Of a DNA stretch of 13,940 bases, positions 5,562 to 13,209 are shown one piece after another. The translations under genes were made by a program, and so were the position numbers. The notes beneath the pieces were generated by a model. The model searched no databases, was not told where the DNA came from, and was given only the letters and a program-made list of their open reading frames with translations. The stretch spans positions 70,420-84,359 of the forward strand of contig DIEW01000049.1 in assembly GCA_002418825.1 (NCBI GenBank), written 5' to 3'. How positions within the stretch are numbered: the first letter of the stretch is position 1; every line of letters begins with the position of its first letter. This stretch comes from Syntrophaceae bacterium UBA5764. GTDB lineage: Bacteria > Desulfobacterota > Syntrophia > Syntrophales > Smithellaceae.

Positions 5562-7283
5562 TTATTCAGAATCGGTGGTCTCCAATTCATAAACAACGAT
5601 CACACTTTTATTCTTCAGGGAAATACCAGCGGACAAAACCAAAGCAAGCACGATTTCCGGTTGACCGTCGTTATCCACATCTTTGAAAGCATAGTCGGTA
5701 ACATAGCCGTTTATTCTCTTTGTTCTCCAATTTTCAATCATTCCTAATCCGTCCCATTCGAGATTGTAGATTTCGCTGGCGGTAAACAGGCTAATGTGTT
5801 TAAACAAACGTCCGCTGGAGTCTATATTTTTAACAATAATAATTTCTTTTTTACCGTCATTGTTTGTGTCAAATGTCAAAATGCGCAGATTGGCGTAAGC
5901 GCTTCTTTCGTTTTGATCTGGTTTTGTCTTGTCTATGTTAGCTATATAATTATTGCTTCCGCCGTAATGGCTGTCGCTTCGCCAAATGAGGTCTTCGTTG
6001 GCAGAAAAGCCTAAAGTGAAAATTCTGGTCAAGTGCTTATTGGTTTTTTCAAAAATGCACAGATAGTCCAGTTCATCCAAGGCAATTACTTTTTCCCCTC
6101 CGCCGGTGCCTACATCTGCGATGGTAAGACCGTAAATAGACAGGCCCACGGGTATTTTCATCTTTTGGCCGGGAACGTATTGCCCGTCTTTCCAGACGAT
6201 TTCATAAATTTGCGTGTCAAAAGGTTTATCCATGCCGAAATCCTGTCCGAGCAATAATGGTATGCCTGAGGGAGTGTCGATTACGCGCAAAAACCAGCGA
6301 ATACCGGAAGCTATTGTTTGATATTTGCCATCCTTGTATTCGAGGACAAATGATTCGAGTGTTTTGTTGTTTATAGATGTTACAATTATTTCCGGTATGC
6401 CGTTGCGGTTGATATCCGCCACATCAACAGAGATATATTGGAGATAAGCCTTTCCGGAGATTCTTTCTACAAGCCATAGCTCTTTCTCTTTTTTCTGATA
6501 GATGTAAATATTGTTATTATCTATGACCACAATTTCATTATTCTTGTCATTGTTTACATCCCCGATGTCCATTCCTTTGAACATAGTAGGTATTTGCTGG
6601 CTCATCCAGAAGCCGCGGCGGTTGATCGGTTCGGGAGAGTTGATGTATTCCGTATTAATGGCGGAAGTTAATGTGCCTCTTTTGTTTGTTCGCATGCCCG
6701 CGATTATTTGAGCTTCACGCGAGGTTCCCGGAGGAAGAGGCCGTGAGACAGTCTTTTCCCCTGTGAGGGGTGCAGGGGGAACTGTCACCGACGATGTCTG
6801 CTCCGGAGCTGTTCCCAGTATGTGCTGAACTATTTTTTGAGAAAAATCATTGATTTTAGGCAACACGTCATCAATGTTTTGCGATTGAGTAAAGATGCTG
6901 ACATCGGATTTGTTGGCGTTAATGTCCACCAATTTGCCGTCGATGCTGATGCTGTTGCCTATTTTAGTTATACTTCCCCATACCACATAGTCCGATCTTA
7001 AGTTTTTACCAATGTTATGCACATCGGCTGATGTCAAGTCTTTGAGTTTTATTTTCTTAATTTCTTCCAGCGTGGAGTTTTGCGGGGTGACGTTAATTTT
7101 CCCGGGAACAGTTATACGCGTCGAGAGCATATTACTAATTCCATCTTTCAGATAATCAATATTTTCCGCGCTGTGTGTGGCAAAAGGCAAAACTGTTACC
7201 GTATATTTATCTTTTGCCCAGAGCGAACCGGTAATCAGAAAAAGAATGCTCAGGCAAAAGATAAATTTGAAATATTTTTTCAT
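5562..7283 (-). CDS. Exported TolB/FlgO-like plus FG-GAP (VCBS) repeat protein
   Basis: A 573-residue secreted protein of unknown function. Residues 1-23 are a signal peptide ending in LWA. Residues about 27-125 resemble the TolB N-terminal/FlgO/CsgG-like fold: VTVLPFATHSAENIDYLKDG, then YVVWGSITKIGNSISIDGKL, the usual VLPF...DGL...VxGS...LVD pattern. A Pro/Thr-rich linker covers 158-190. Residues 236-565 carry four calcium-loop FG-GAP/VCBS motifs: DVNNDKNNE (242-250), DINRNGIPE (290-298), DTNNDGKKE (472-480) and DVDNDGQPE (535-543). A degenerate one at 390 lacks the acidic pattern. These probably build a beta-propeller. The start chosen is the ATG with GGGAG 7 bases upstream; an in-frame TTG seven codons earlier has no ribosome-binding site. 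It has its own promoter and no terminator before the tRNA promoter. A periplasmic or surface scaffold is inferred. Confidence 0.85.
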   Translation of the reverse strand: MKKYFKFIFCLSILFLITGSLWAKDKYTVTVLPFATHSAENIDYLKDGISNMLSTRITVPGKINVTPQNSTLEEIKKIKLKDLTSADVHNIGKNLRSDYVVWGSITKIGNSISIDGKLVDINANKSDVSIFTQSQNIDDVLPKINDFSQKIVQHILGTAPEQTSSVTVPPAPLTGEKTVSRPLPPGTSREAQIIAGMRTNKRGTLTSAINTEYINSPEPINRRGFWMSQQIPTMFKGMDIGDVNNDKNNEIVVIDNNNIYIYQKKEKELWLVERISGKAYLQYISVDVADINRNGIPEIIVTSINNKTLESFVLEYKDGKYQTIASGIRWFLRVIDTPSGIPLLLGQDFGMDKPFDTQIYEIVWKDGQYVPGQKMKIPVGLSIYGLTIADVGTGGGEKVIALDELDYLCIFEKTNKHLTRIFTLGFSANEDLIWRSDSHYGGSNNYIANIDKTKPDQNERSAYANLRILTFDTNNDGKKEIIIVKNIDSSGRLFKHISLFTASEIYNLEWDGLGMIENWRTKRINGYVTDYAFKDVDNDGQPEIVLALVLSAGISLKNKSVIVVYELETTDSE

Positions 7284-7332
7284 GATTATCTCCCTTTTTT
7301 TCAATGTTTACGTTTAAATATGGGGGACTTCT

Positions 7333-7346
7333 AGCATTTTAATGCT
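7333..7346. promoter_or_regulatory. Possible operator at the FG-GAP gene start site
   Basis: AGCATT-TT-AATGCT is a perfect six-base inverted repeat with a 2-base centre. It begins one base after the -10 box of the FG-GAP promoter and so covers the predicted transcription start near 7341. A dimeric repressor bound there would block initiation. No T run follows, so a terminator is less likely. Confidence 0.4.
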
Positions 7347-7347
7347 T

Positions 7348-7376
7348 ATAATACAAGAATGATTTGGTGAATTCAA
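7348..7376 (-). promoter_or_regulatory. Sigma-70 promoter of the FG-GAP gene
   Basis: The minus strand reads TTGAAT, 17 bases, TATTAT. The -35 matches four of six and the -10 five of six, with ideal spacing. It lies just downstream of the trhA stop and gives a leader of about 58 bases before the FG-GAP ATG. Confidence 0.65.
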
Positions 7377-7384
7377 GTTTCGGG

Positions 7385-8053
7385 CTAAGTATCCAGAGGA
7401 ATTATGTAAAAAAGCACGGCAAAAAAATGGCAGATGCTTCCGGCCAGGACGAAGGAATGCCAGATGGCGTGATTGAAAGGCAGTTTTTTCCAAGCGTAGA
7501 AAATTGTGCCCACCGTGTAAATGATGCCTCCGGCAACGAGCCAGAAAATTGCTCCTCCGGAAAGATTTAGAAAGATAGGTTTAATGGCGAAAATAACCAG
7601 CCAGCCCATGGCAATATAGGCTAGTGTGGAAAGAATTTTAAAACGGTGAATAAAAAAGGCTTTAAACAATATTCCCAAAACGGTCAGACCCCAAACGATG
7701 CCGAAGATAGTCCAGCCCAAAACGCCGCGCACCGCCACAAGCATAAACGGGGTGTATGTGCCGGCGATGAGCACATAAATGCAGGAATGATCAATGATTC
7801 TAAAAATATGCTTAATGCGTGGTTGGCGGAAACTGTGATAAAGGGTTGACGCTGTGTAAAGCAGAACCAAGGTGAAACCGAAAATGGTACAGCTGACGAC
7901 ATGACGGGCTTCGCCGTATAAACTGGCAAAGACAATTAGCAGCACCAAACCGGCCAGACTGATGAACGCGCCTGCTCCGTGAATGGCACTATTGAATATT
8001 TCTTCTAATACGAGGGTACGCTTTTCCCCGGGTAGAGCAATGTTTTTTTTCAT
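7385..8053 (-). CDS. trhA: TrhA/hemolysin III-type PAQR membrane protein
   Basis: A 222-residue inner-membrane protein with seven predicted hydrophobic helices, the usual size and topology of bacterial PAQR (TIGR01065, YqfA/hemolysin III) proteins. Conserved PAQR positions are present: the N-terminal EEIFNSAIHG (17-26), STLYHS with Ser69 and His73, IIDHSCIYVLIAGTYTPF with Asp88, and HAIWHSFVLAGSICHF with His195, His199 and His209. In the family these Ser/His/Asp residues form a zinc site, and the proteins are linked to membrane-lipid homeostasis; the hemolysin name is historical. The start ATG has no clear ribosome-binding site, only GTGG in the short leader, but the protein begins as relatives do. 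It is transcribed divergently from purB. No terminator separates it from the FG-GAP gene on the same strand. Confidence 0.92.
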   Translation of the reverse strand: MKKNIALPGEKRTLVLEEIFNSAIHGAGAFISLAGLVLLIVFASLYGEARHVVSCTIFGFTLVLLYTASTLYHSFRQPRIKHIFRIIDHSCIYVLIAGTYTPFMLVAVRGVLGWTIFGIVWGLTVLGILFKAFFIHRFKILSTLAYIAMGWLVIFAIKPIFLNLSGGAIFWLVAGGIIYTVGTIFYAWKKLPFNHAIWHSFVLAGSICHFFAVLFYIIPLDT

Positions 8054-8073
8054 ATTTTTAAAACCACACTGGT

Positions 8074-8102
8074 CACGTATTTTGTTATTGCGAATTTGTC
8101 AA
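8074..8102 (-). promoter_or_regulatory. Candidate trhA promoter
   Basis: A perfect TTGACA on the minus strand is followed by 17 bases and TACGTG, which keeps only the first two -10 bases. It would start near 8067, leaving a very short leader consistent with the missing ribosome-binding site. The -35 is strong and the -10 poor, so it may need an activator. Confidence 0.4.
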
Positions 8103-8134
8103 TCTTTTTCGGACAGTAATTTCATTAATAGGTC

Positions 8135-8162
8135 TTGACGTAAGGATAAAAATCGTAATAAT
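8135..8162 (+). promoter_or_regulatory. Candidate purB promoter
   Basis: TTGACG, 16 bases, then AATAAT (five of six to TATAAT, but lacking the first T). The predicted start near 8169 lies just before a strong AGGAGG and the 15-codon leader frame. It is back-to-back with the trhA promoter, with 32 bases between the two -35 boxes. A shift of one or two bases gives other, poorer -10 boxes. Confidence 0.45.
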
Positions 8163-8189
8163 AATGAAAATCAAGGAGGAGAAAGCGCG

Positions 8190-8237
8190 ATGCTCACGCG
8201 TGCTGGCCTGCCGGTTATGAGTAAAAATAGTTTTTAA
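8190..8237 (+). CDS. Possible 15-residue purB leader peptide
   Basis: An ATG preceded by AGGAGG (10-base spacing) opens a frame reading MLTRAGLPVMSKNSF and stopping at TAA, 23 bases before the purB GTG. The ribosome-binding site is as good as that of any gene here, which is the main support. The peptide resembles nothing I know and has no run of one amino acid as in attenuation leaders. TTTTTAAGG occurs twice, at the end of the frame and again at the purB ribosome-binding site. An overlapping 18-codon frame from 8164 lacks a ribosome-binding site. Translation is uncertain. Confidence 0.3.
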   Translation: MLTRAGLPVMSKNSF

Positions 8238-8260
8238 GGCTACTTTTTAAGGAGGGGCAA

Positions 8261-9556
8261 GTGATACCGAGATATTCCCGGGAAAAAATGGAAAAAATCT
8301 GGGGTCCGGAATACCGTTACCGGAAATGGCTGGACGTGGAAATAGCGGCGTGCGAGGCGATGGTTAAGCTGGGCAAAATGCCCCGGGGTGCTCTGGAAAA
8401 CATTACCCAGAAGACCTCTGTTGACGTTGCGCGTATCGAAGAAATAGAAGAAACTACCAAGCACGATGTCATCGCTTTTCTGACCTCTTTGACGGAAAAA
8501 GTAGGCGAAGACGGACGATTCATTCATATGGGATTAACTTCCTCTGATGTTCTGGATACATCACTCGCCGTTCTTTTAAAAGAAGCAGCTGAAATCTTGC
8601 TCGACGATATTGACGAGTTTTTGAAAGTTTTAAAGAAAAAAGCTTTTGAACACAAAAAAACTCTGATGATCGGACGGTCGCACGGCATTCATGCCGAACC
8701 GATAACCTTCGGCCTGAAGATGGCATTGTGGTATCAGGAAATGGAAAGAAACCGCGCGCGTCTGGTGCGGGCGAAAGAAACAATAAGCTATGGCAAAATA
8801 GCCGGAGCGGTGGGCACTTTCTCTTTTGTGGAACCTTTTGTGGAAGAATATGTCTGCAAAAAGCTGGGATTAAAACCCGCGCCTGTATCTTCGCAAATTG
8901 TTCAGCGTGACCGCCACGCCGAATTTTTTACCACGCTGGCGATTATCGCTTCTTCGCTGGATAAATTTGCGCAGGAAATACGCCTTTTGCAGAGAACGGA
9001 AGTGCGTGAGGCAGAAGAGTTTTTTTCAACCGGGCAGAAAGGTTCATCAGCGATGCCGCATAAACGCAATCCTGTATTATCGGAAAACATATCGGGGTTA
9101 GCCCGCCTTGTTCGATCTTATGCGATAGCGGCGCTGGAAAATGTTGCCTTGTGGCATGAAAGAGATATCAGCCACTCCTCGGTGGAAAGAGTAATTGCGC
9201 CGGATGCGACAATTGTCCTGGATTTTATGCTGGGCAGATTTACCAATCTGATGGATAAGCTTGTTGTCTATCCTGAAAGAATGCTGACCAACCTGGAAAT
9301 GACGCGTGGTGTTATTTTCTCACAAATGGTTTTGCTGACGCTTATCGAAAAAGGAGTGAGCAGGGAAGACGCGTATGCTCTTGTGCAGAAAAATGCGATG
9401 AAATCATGGCAGGAAGGATTGGATTTTAAGAAACTGCTGGCGGAGGATATGCTAATAAAAAAACGCTTGGCGCCGCAGGATTTAGATAAAATATTTGACG
9501 TGAACAATTTTTTAATTAATCTTGATTTTATTTTCAGCCGTGTTTTCGGTAAATAG
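8261..9556 (+). CDS. purB: Adenylosuccinate lyase
   Basis: Cuts fumarate from SAICAR and from adenylosuccinate, so it acts twice in purine synthesis; a cytoplasmic homotetramer. The 431 residues begin MIPRYSREKM, the family's standard start, at a GTG with AGGAGG 5 bases upstream. Family residues fall on the same numbers as in Bacillus PurB: TTKHDV with His68, His89 before the TSSDVLDT loop (93-100), His141 in GRSHGIHAEP, and the superfamily signature GSSAMPHKRNP (261-271) holding the catalytic serine of the mobile loop. It is of full length with no missing key residue. It stands alone in the rightward direction and converges on nadB, with 18 bases between their stops and no clear terminator. 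Confidence 0.97.
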   Translation: MIPRYSREKMEKIWGPEYRYRKWLDVEIAACEAMVKLGKMPRGALENITQKTSVDVARIEEIEETTKHDVIAFLTSLTEKVGEDGRFIHMGLTSSDVLDTSLAVLLKEAAEILLDDIDEFLKVLKKKAFEHKKTLMIGRSHGIHAEPITFGLKMALWYQEMERNRARLVRAKETISYGKIAGAVGTFSFVEPFVEEYVCKKLGLKPAPVSSQIVQRDRHAEFFTTLAIIASSLDKFAQEIRLLQRTEVREAEEFFSTGQKGSSAMPHKRNPVLSENISGLARLVRSYAIAALENVALWHERDISHSSVERVIAPDATIVLDFMLGRFTNLMDKLVVYPERMLTNLEMTRGVIFSQMVLLTLIEKGVSREDAYALVQKNAMKSWQEGLDFKKLLAEDMLIKKRLAPQDLDKIFDVNNFLINLDFIFSRVFGK

Positions 9557-9574
9557 AAATAACTGATGTGCTGA

Positions 9575-11164
9575 TTATTGCTTTTTGATAACCGTATCGT
9601 GTTCAAAATCCGCGCTCGTCTCAGGATAATCGACGTTATAATGCAGGCCGCGACTTTCTTTACGCCGGCGGCAGGACTGGACAATTAGCTTGGCCAACGT
9701 CGTGATATTGCGCAGTTCAATCAGATCCTTTGTTACCCGGTAGTTCCAGTAATATTCGTTTATTTCTTTTTGAATCAGGTCGATACGGCGTTCGGCGCGT
9801 TCGAGGCGTTTGTTGGAGCGGACGATTCCCACATAATTCCACATACAGCGTCGTATTTCGTCCCAGTTGTTGGTGATGACTATATTGTCGTCGCTGATCA
9901 CTGCATCTCCGGGATCCCACGGTGGGATTTGTATGCGGCTGAGTTCTGTCTGGCGAAAAGATTTTGCTATTTTTGTAAAAGCCCGGTGCGCGAAAACAAG
10001 TGCTTCCAGAAGCGAGTTGCTGGCCAGTCGGTTTGCCCCGTGCAGGCCGGTGCAGGCAACTTCGCCGCAGGCGAACAAATTATCGATAGAGGTTTTTCCC
10101 CAATGGTCAACCGCCACGCCGCCGCAGATGTAATGAGCGGCAGGTGCGACGGGAATCGGGTCGACGGCGATGTCTATTCCGAATTCGAGGCATTTTTCAT
10201 AAATGTTCGGAAAACGGTTTTTTAGGAAATCACGGTCGCGGTGCGTGATATCCAGCAATACGTATTCATCGCCTGATTTTTTTATTTCTGAATCTATCGC
10301 CTTGGCCACAATGTCCCGTGGCGCGAGGCTCTTCATCGGATGATACTTTTCCATAAACGTCGCGCCGTTTTTTAACCTGAGAATTCCTCCCTCGCCGCGC
10401 ACAGCTTCGCTGATGAGAAAAGCTTTTGCTTCGGGGTGATAAAGGCATGTAGGGTGAAACTGGATAAATTCCATATTGGCGATTTGAGCTCCCGCGCGAT
10501 AGGCCATCGCCACACCGTCTCCCGTGGCGATATCGGGATTAGTCGTAATCAGATAGACCTTGCCTGCGCCACCAGTGGAAAGGATGGTATATTTTGCGCG
10601 GTAGGTGTGGATCTCGTCCTGGTCAATATCTAAAACATAGGCGCCCAGGCAATTTATGGTGTGGCCCGAGGCATCTTTTTGCAGGATTAAATCAATTCCG
10701 ATATGGTTTTCATAGATTTTGACATTGTTCAGCCCGGCGACTTTTTCGTGCAGGGCGCGCTCGATTTCACGGCCGGTCAAGTCTTTGGCATGCAAAACTC
10801 GTCGGCGGGTATGACCGCCTTCCTGTCCGAGATCGTAAGTATAAGGCGGCTCCTCTGATTTTGTGAACTCCACACCCCAGTCGATAAGCTCTTGAATTCG
10901 GGGTGGCGCTTCTTTCACGACAAATTCCACCACATCTCTGTGGCAAAGTCCGGCGCCGCAAATAAGAGTGTCGTTTATATGCTCTTCAAAACTGTCGGTT
11001 TTGTCCGTAACCGCGGCGATACCGCCCTGCGCGTAGTTTGTATTTGACTCGGATTTTTCCTTTTTAGTGACAATCGCAACACTGCCCAGATTAGCTGCTT
11101 TGATGGCCAGACTCAACCCTGCAATGCCGCTGCCAATGATTAAAAAATCTGTTTTAAATTCCAT
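9575..11164 (-). CDS. nadB: L-aspartate oxidase
   Basis: A FAD enzyme that oxidises L-aspartate to iminoaspartate, which NadA condenses to quinolinate for NAD synthesis. The 529-residue length is typical. The FAD-binding GSGIAGLSLA is at 11-20, followed by NTNYAQGGIAAV (41-52). The active-site residues known from E. coli NadB are present: Glu115 in QEGGHTRRR, His237 in QFHPT, Arg283 in APRDIV, His344 in AAHYICGG and Arg379 in GANRLASNSLLE. The last four keep a constant offset of seven from the E. coli numbers. Fumarate reductase/succinate dehydrogenase flavoproteins are the main alternative, but the SNTNYAQGGIAA start and the lack of a partner iron-sulfur gene point to NadB. The ribosome-binding site is poor. 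nadA is not in the window. It is divergent from tsaD across about 110 bases. Confidence 0.96.
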   Translation of the reverse strand: MEFKTDFLIIGSGIAGLSLAIKAANLGSVAIVTKKEKSESNTNYAQGGIAAVTDKTDSFEEHINDTLICGAGLCHRDVVEFVVKEAPPRIQELIDWGVEFTKSEEPPYTYDLGQEGGHTRRRVLHAKDLTGREIERALHEKVAGLNNVKIYENHIGIDLILQKDASGHTINCLGAYVLDIDQDEIHTYRAKYTILSTGGAGKVYLITTNPDIATGDGVAMAYRAGAQIANMEFIQFHPTCLYHPEAKAFLISEAVRGEGGILRLKNGATFMEKYHPMKSLAPRDIVAKAIDSEIKKSGDEYVLLDITHRDRDFLKNRFPNIYEKCLEFGIDIAVDPIPVAPAAHYICGGVAVDHWGKTSIDNLFACGEVACTGLHGANRLASNSLLEALVFAHRAFTKIAKSFRQTELSRIQIPPWDPGDAVISDDNIVITNNWDEIRRCMWNYVGIVRSNKRLERAERRIDLIQKEINEYYWNYRVTKDLIELRNITTLAKLIVQSCRRRKESRGLHYNVDYPETSADFEHDTVIKKQ

Positions 11165-11177
11165 AACGGAGATACCG

Positions 11178-11251
11178 CTTTGCTAATACAGGTAAAACTT
11201 ATTTACAAAACGCCTGCGCTTTTATATAAAGATTTTAGATTTTTAGCAAAG
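11178..11251. repeat. Nine-base inverted repeat flanking the tsaD promoter
   Basis: CTTTGCTAA at 11178-11186 is matched exactly by its reverse complement TTAGCAAAG at 11243-11251. The arms sit on either side of the tsaD -35/-10 boxes in the nadB-tsaD divergent gap. The 56-base spacing is too long for a simple hairpin terminator but suits paired protein-binding sites. It may be chance. Confidence 0.35.
11202..11230 (+). promoter_or_regulatory. Sigma-70 promoter of tsaD-rsmA-miaB
   Basis: TTTACA (five of six), 17 bases, TATAAA (five of six). The start would fall near 11237, leaving a leader of about 38 bases that ends in AGGAAG and the TTG start of tsaD. Its position rules out translation from the longer upstream frame. 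Confidence 0.75.
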
Positions 11252-11275
11252 AAAATTATTTGTCAGGAAGATAAT

Positions 11276-12280
11276 TTGATAGTTTTAGGCATAGAGTCAT
11301 CGTGCGATGAAACGGCGGCGGCGGTGGTTAAAGAGGGGAAAATCCTTTCCAACGTAATTGCGTCGCAGATAAAGGAACATAGCCCTTACGGCGGTGTTGT
11401 TCCGGAAATCGCTTCACGCAAGCATCTTGAAGCGGTAAGTCCGGTAATTAAGCAGGCATTGTCCGAAGCGGGCGTGCAACTTAAGGATATAGAGGGGATT
11501 TCAGTAACACGCGGGCCGGGATTGGTCGGGTCTCTTTTAATCGGTTTATCCGCGGCTAAAGCTATGGCGTGGGCGTTGGATATTCCCTTTGTGGGAGTGA
11601 ATCATTTGGAAGGGCACATCGCGGCGATATTTCTCACGGACAGAACGCCGTCATTTCCCTTTGTCGCCCTGGTCGTTTCCGGCGGTCATACCAGCATTTA
11701 TTTGGTGAAAGGTTTTCAAAGTTTTTCTTTGTTGGGGCAGACGCGCGATGACGCGGCTGGAGAGGCTTTTGATAAAGCCGCCAAACTGCTCAATCTCGGC
11801 TACCCCGGCGGGGTGGTGATTGATAAGCTGGCCAAAAGCGGGAATCCGCGCGCCTACGCTTTTCCGCGAGCGATGAAGGATTTGCCGGATTTTAGCTTCA
11901 GCGGCCTCAAAACTTCCCTGCTGGTCATGCTCAAAAAACGAGGTTGTAATTTCAGTAGTGAAGAGATGCCGGATGTGGCGGCGAGTTATCAGGAGGCTAT
12001 TGTTGACGTGCTGGTGGAGAAAACTACTCGGGCGGCGAAGGAAAATAGCGTCGGACAAGTTGTGGTTTGCGGTGGCGTTGCGTCCAACAGCAGATTGCGG
12101 GAACAATTTGCCCGGGCAGCCGCCTCAGAGAATTTAAGTTTATTCATTCCGCCAATGATTTTATGCACGGATAATGCGGCGATGGTGGCAGCGATTGGTG
12201 AAATTTTATTAAAAAGCGGTCGGCGTGATGGGCTTGACCTGAATGCAGTTTCACGCTGGCCTCTTTCCGCACAGAAGTAA
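11276..12280 (+). CDS. tsaD: tRNA N6-threonylcarbamoyladenosine transferase TsaD
   Basis: Transfers the threonylcarbamoyl group from TC-AMP to A37 of tRNAs that read ANN codons (t6A), working with TsaB and TsaE, which are not in the window. The 334 residues start at a TTG with AGGAAG 5 bases upstream, giving the standard N-terminus MIVLGIESSCDET. The same frame is open 32 codons further up, but that extension lies upstream of the promoter and matches no family feature. Metal ligands are seen as HLEGH with His110 and His114, and Asp299 in CTDNAAM. Nucleotide loops include VSGGHT (134-139), DDAAGEAFDKAAKLL (158-172) and VCGGVASNSRLR (264-275). The length equals the family norm. It is first in the operon, with rsmA 3 bases downstream, a pairing known from many bacteria. 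Confidence 0.97.
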   Translation: MIVLGIESSCDETAAAVVKEGKILSNVIASQIKEHSPYGGVVPEIASRKHLEAVSPVIKQALSEAGVQLKDIEGISVTRGPGLVGSLLIGLSAAKAMAWALDIPFVGVNHLEGHIAAIFLTDRTPSFPFVALVVSGGHTSIYLVKGFQSFSLLGQTRDDAAGEAFDKAAKLLNLGYPGGVVIDKLAKSGNPRAYAFPRAMKDLPDFSFSGLKTSLLVMLKKRGCNFSSEEMPDVAASYQEAIVDVLVEKTTRAAKENSVGQVVVCGGVASNSRLREQFARAAASENLSLFIPPMILCTDNAAMVAAIGEILLKSGRRDGLDLNAVSRWPLSAQK

Positions 12281-12283
12281 AAC

Positions 12284-13156
12284 ATGGCTACCCCCAAAGA
12301 AATAATTCGTCACTACTGTGTTAAACCGAGAAAAAGACTGGGGCAGTCTTTTCTCTTGGACAAAAATATTATTCGCAAAATCGCCGTTGCGGCGAGAATT
12401 TCTCCTGAGGATGTTGTTATTGAAATCGGACCGGGAACAGGTGTGCTTACCGAAGAAATTGTTTCCCTGGCACGCCGGGTAATTGCCGTGGAGCTGGACG
12501 AGAAATTGGTTCGGCTGCTGGAGAATAAATTTGCCGACTGCGGCAATATTGAAGTTCGTTGTCAGGACATATTAAAATTCAATTTCAGCTTACCGGCGAA
12601 AAAACACAATGTCCAGCTCAAGGTTGTCGGCAACGTTCCTTATTACCTGTCTAGCCCCTTGGTTTTTTACCTGCTGTCTTATCGCCGGGCTATCAGCGAT
12701 TTTACGTTGATGCTGCAGAAAGAGGTTGTGGACAGGCTGATTGCGTCGCCGAATAACAAAAATTACGGTGTTCCTTCTGTTTTGCTGCAAATGTTTACGG
12801 AGGTCGAAAGGCTTTTCGATGTCCCCGAGACATGTTTTTATCCCCGTCCTAAGGTAACGTCTTCCGTTATTCAGGGGAAGTTTCGTGAAAAACCTCTTGT
12901 GGATATTGTTGACGAAGAAATTTTTAGCCGGCTGGTGAAAGCAGCCTTTGCCCAGCGCAGGAAAATGTTGATAAATAATTTGAAGAGGACAAATTTGCTG
13001 ACAGGATGGACGGATGAGGAATTAAACAAGGCGCTGAATGCCGTCGGAATCGACGGTAAAAGAAGAGCGGAAACTTTATCCGTTTGCGAATTCGGACGGC
13101 TGTGTAATATTCTGGCGACCGGTAAAAAAACATCAGTAATTCCAAAAATTAGTTGA
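12284..13156 (+). CDS. rsmA: 16S rRNA dimethyladenosine transferase RsmA (KsgA)
   Basis: Dimethylates the two adjacent adenosines A1518 and A1519 (E. coli numbers) near the 3' end of 16S rRNA, a late 30S-assembly checkpoint. In the 290 residues the N-terminal KPRKRLGQSFLLD is at 14-26, the SAM-binding motif I EIGPGTG at 47-53, the acidic ribose ligand in VIAVELDEKL (66-75), the catalytic NVPY at 117-120 (family N-[LIV]-P-Y) and the C-terminal FAQRRKMLINNL at 222-233. All are in the expected order. The start has only a weak AGAAG upstream, so translation is probably coupled to tsaD, whose stop is 3 bases before. The last dozen residues (TGKKTSVIPKIS) extend beyond the usual conserved end. Confidence 0.97.
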   Translation: MATPKEIIRHYCVKPRKRLGQSFLLDKNIIRKIAVAARISPEDVVIEIGPGTGVLTEEIVSLARRVIAVELDEKLVRLLENKFADCGNIEVRCQDILKFNFSLPAKKHNVQLKVVGNVPYYLSSPLVFYLLSYRRAISDFTLMLQKEVVDRLIASPNNKNYGVPSVLLQMFTEVERLFDVPETCFYPRPKVTSSVIQGKFREKPLVDIVDEEIFSRLVKAAFAQRRKMLINNLKRTNLLTGWTDEELNKALNAVGIDGKRRAETLSVCEFGRLCNILATGKKTSVIPKIS

Positions 13157-13181
13157 CTAACTTATCTTCAAATATTAATGC
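13153..13181 (+). promoter_or_regulatory. Weak candidate promoter before miaB
   Basis: TTGACT (five of six), overlapping the rsmA stop, is followed by 17 bases and TAATGC, a poor -10. It would start near 13188 and could add to transcription from the tsaD promoter. No terminator was seen in the 53-base rsmA-miaB gap, so read-through is expected as well. Confidence 0.25.
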
Positions 13182-13209
13182 TATGCCTAAGGCAAATTAT
13201 TGAAAAGAC

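Noticed and set aside
7284..7304. TTG start seven codons upstream for the FG-GAP protein
   Set aside because: The GGGAG ribosome-binding site lies between it and the ATG at 7283, so the ATG is the start.
9557..9590. A terminator between the convergent purB and nadB stops
   Set aside because: Only a five-pair AATAA/TTATT stem with a long loop before TTTTT is present, too weak to call.
9268..9684. A 138-codon minus-strand frame over the purB and nadB ends
   Set aside because: It is antisense to conserved purB sequence and overlaps nadB in another frame, with no recognisable motif.
11651..12106. A 151-codon frame antisense to tsaD
   Set aside because: The plus strand here encodes conserved TsaD loops; the frame is a shadow.
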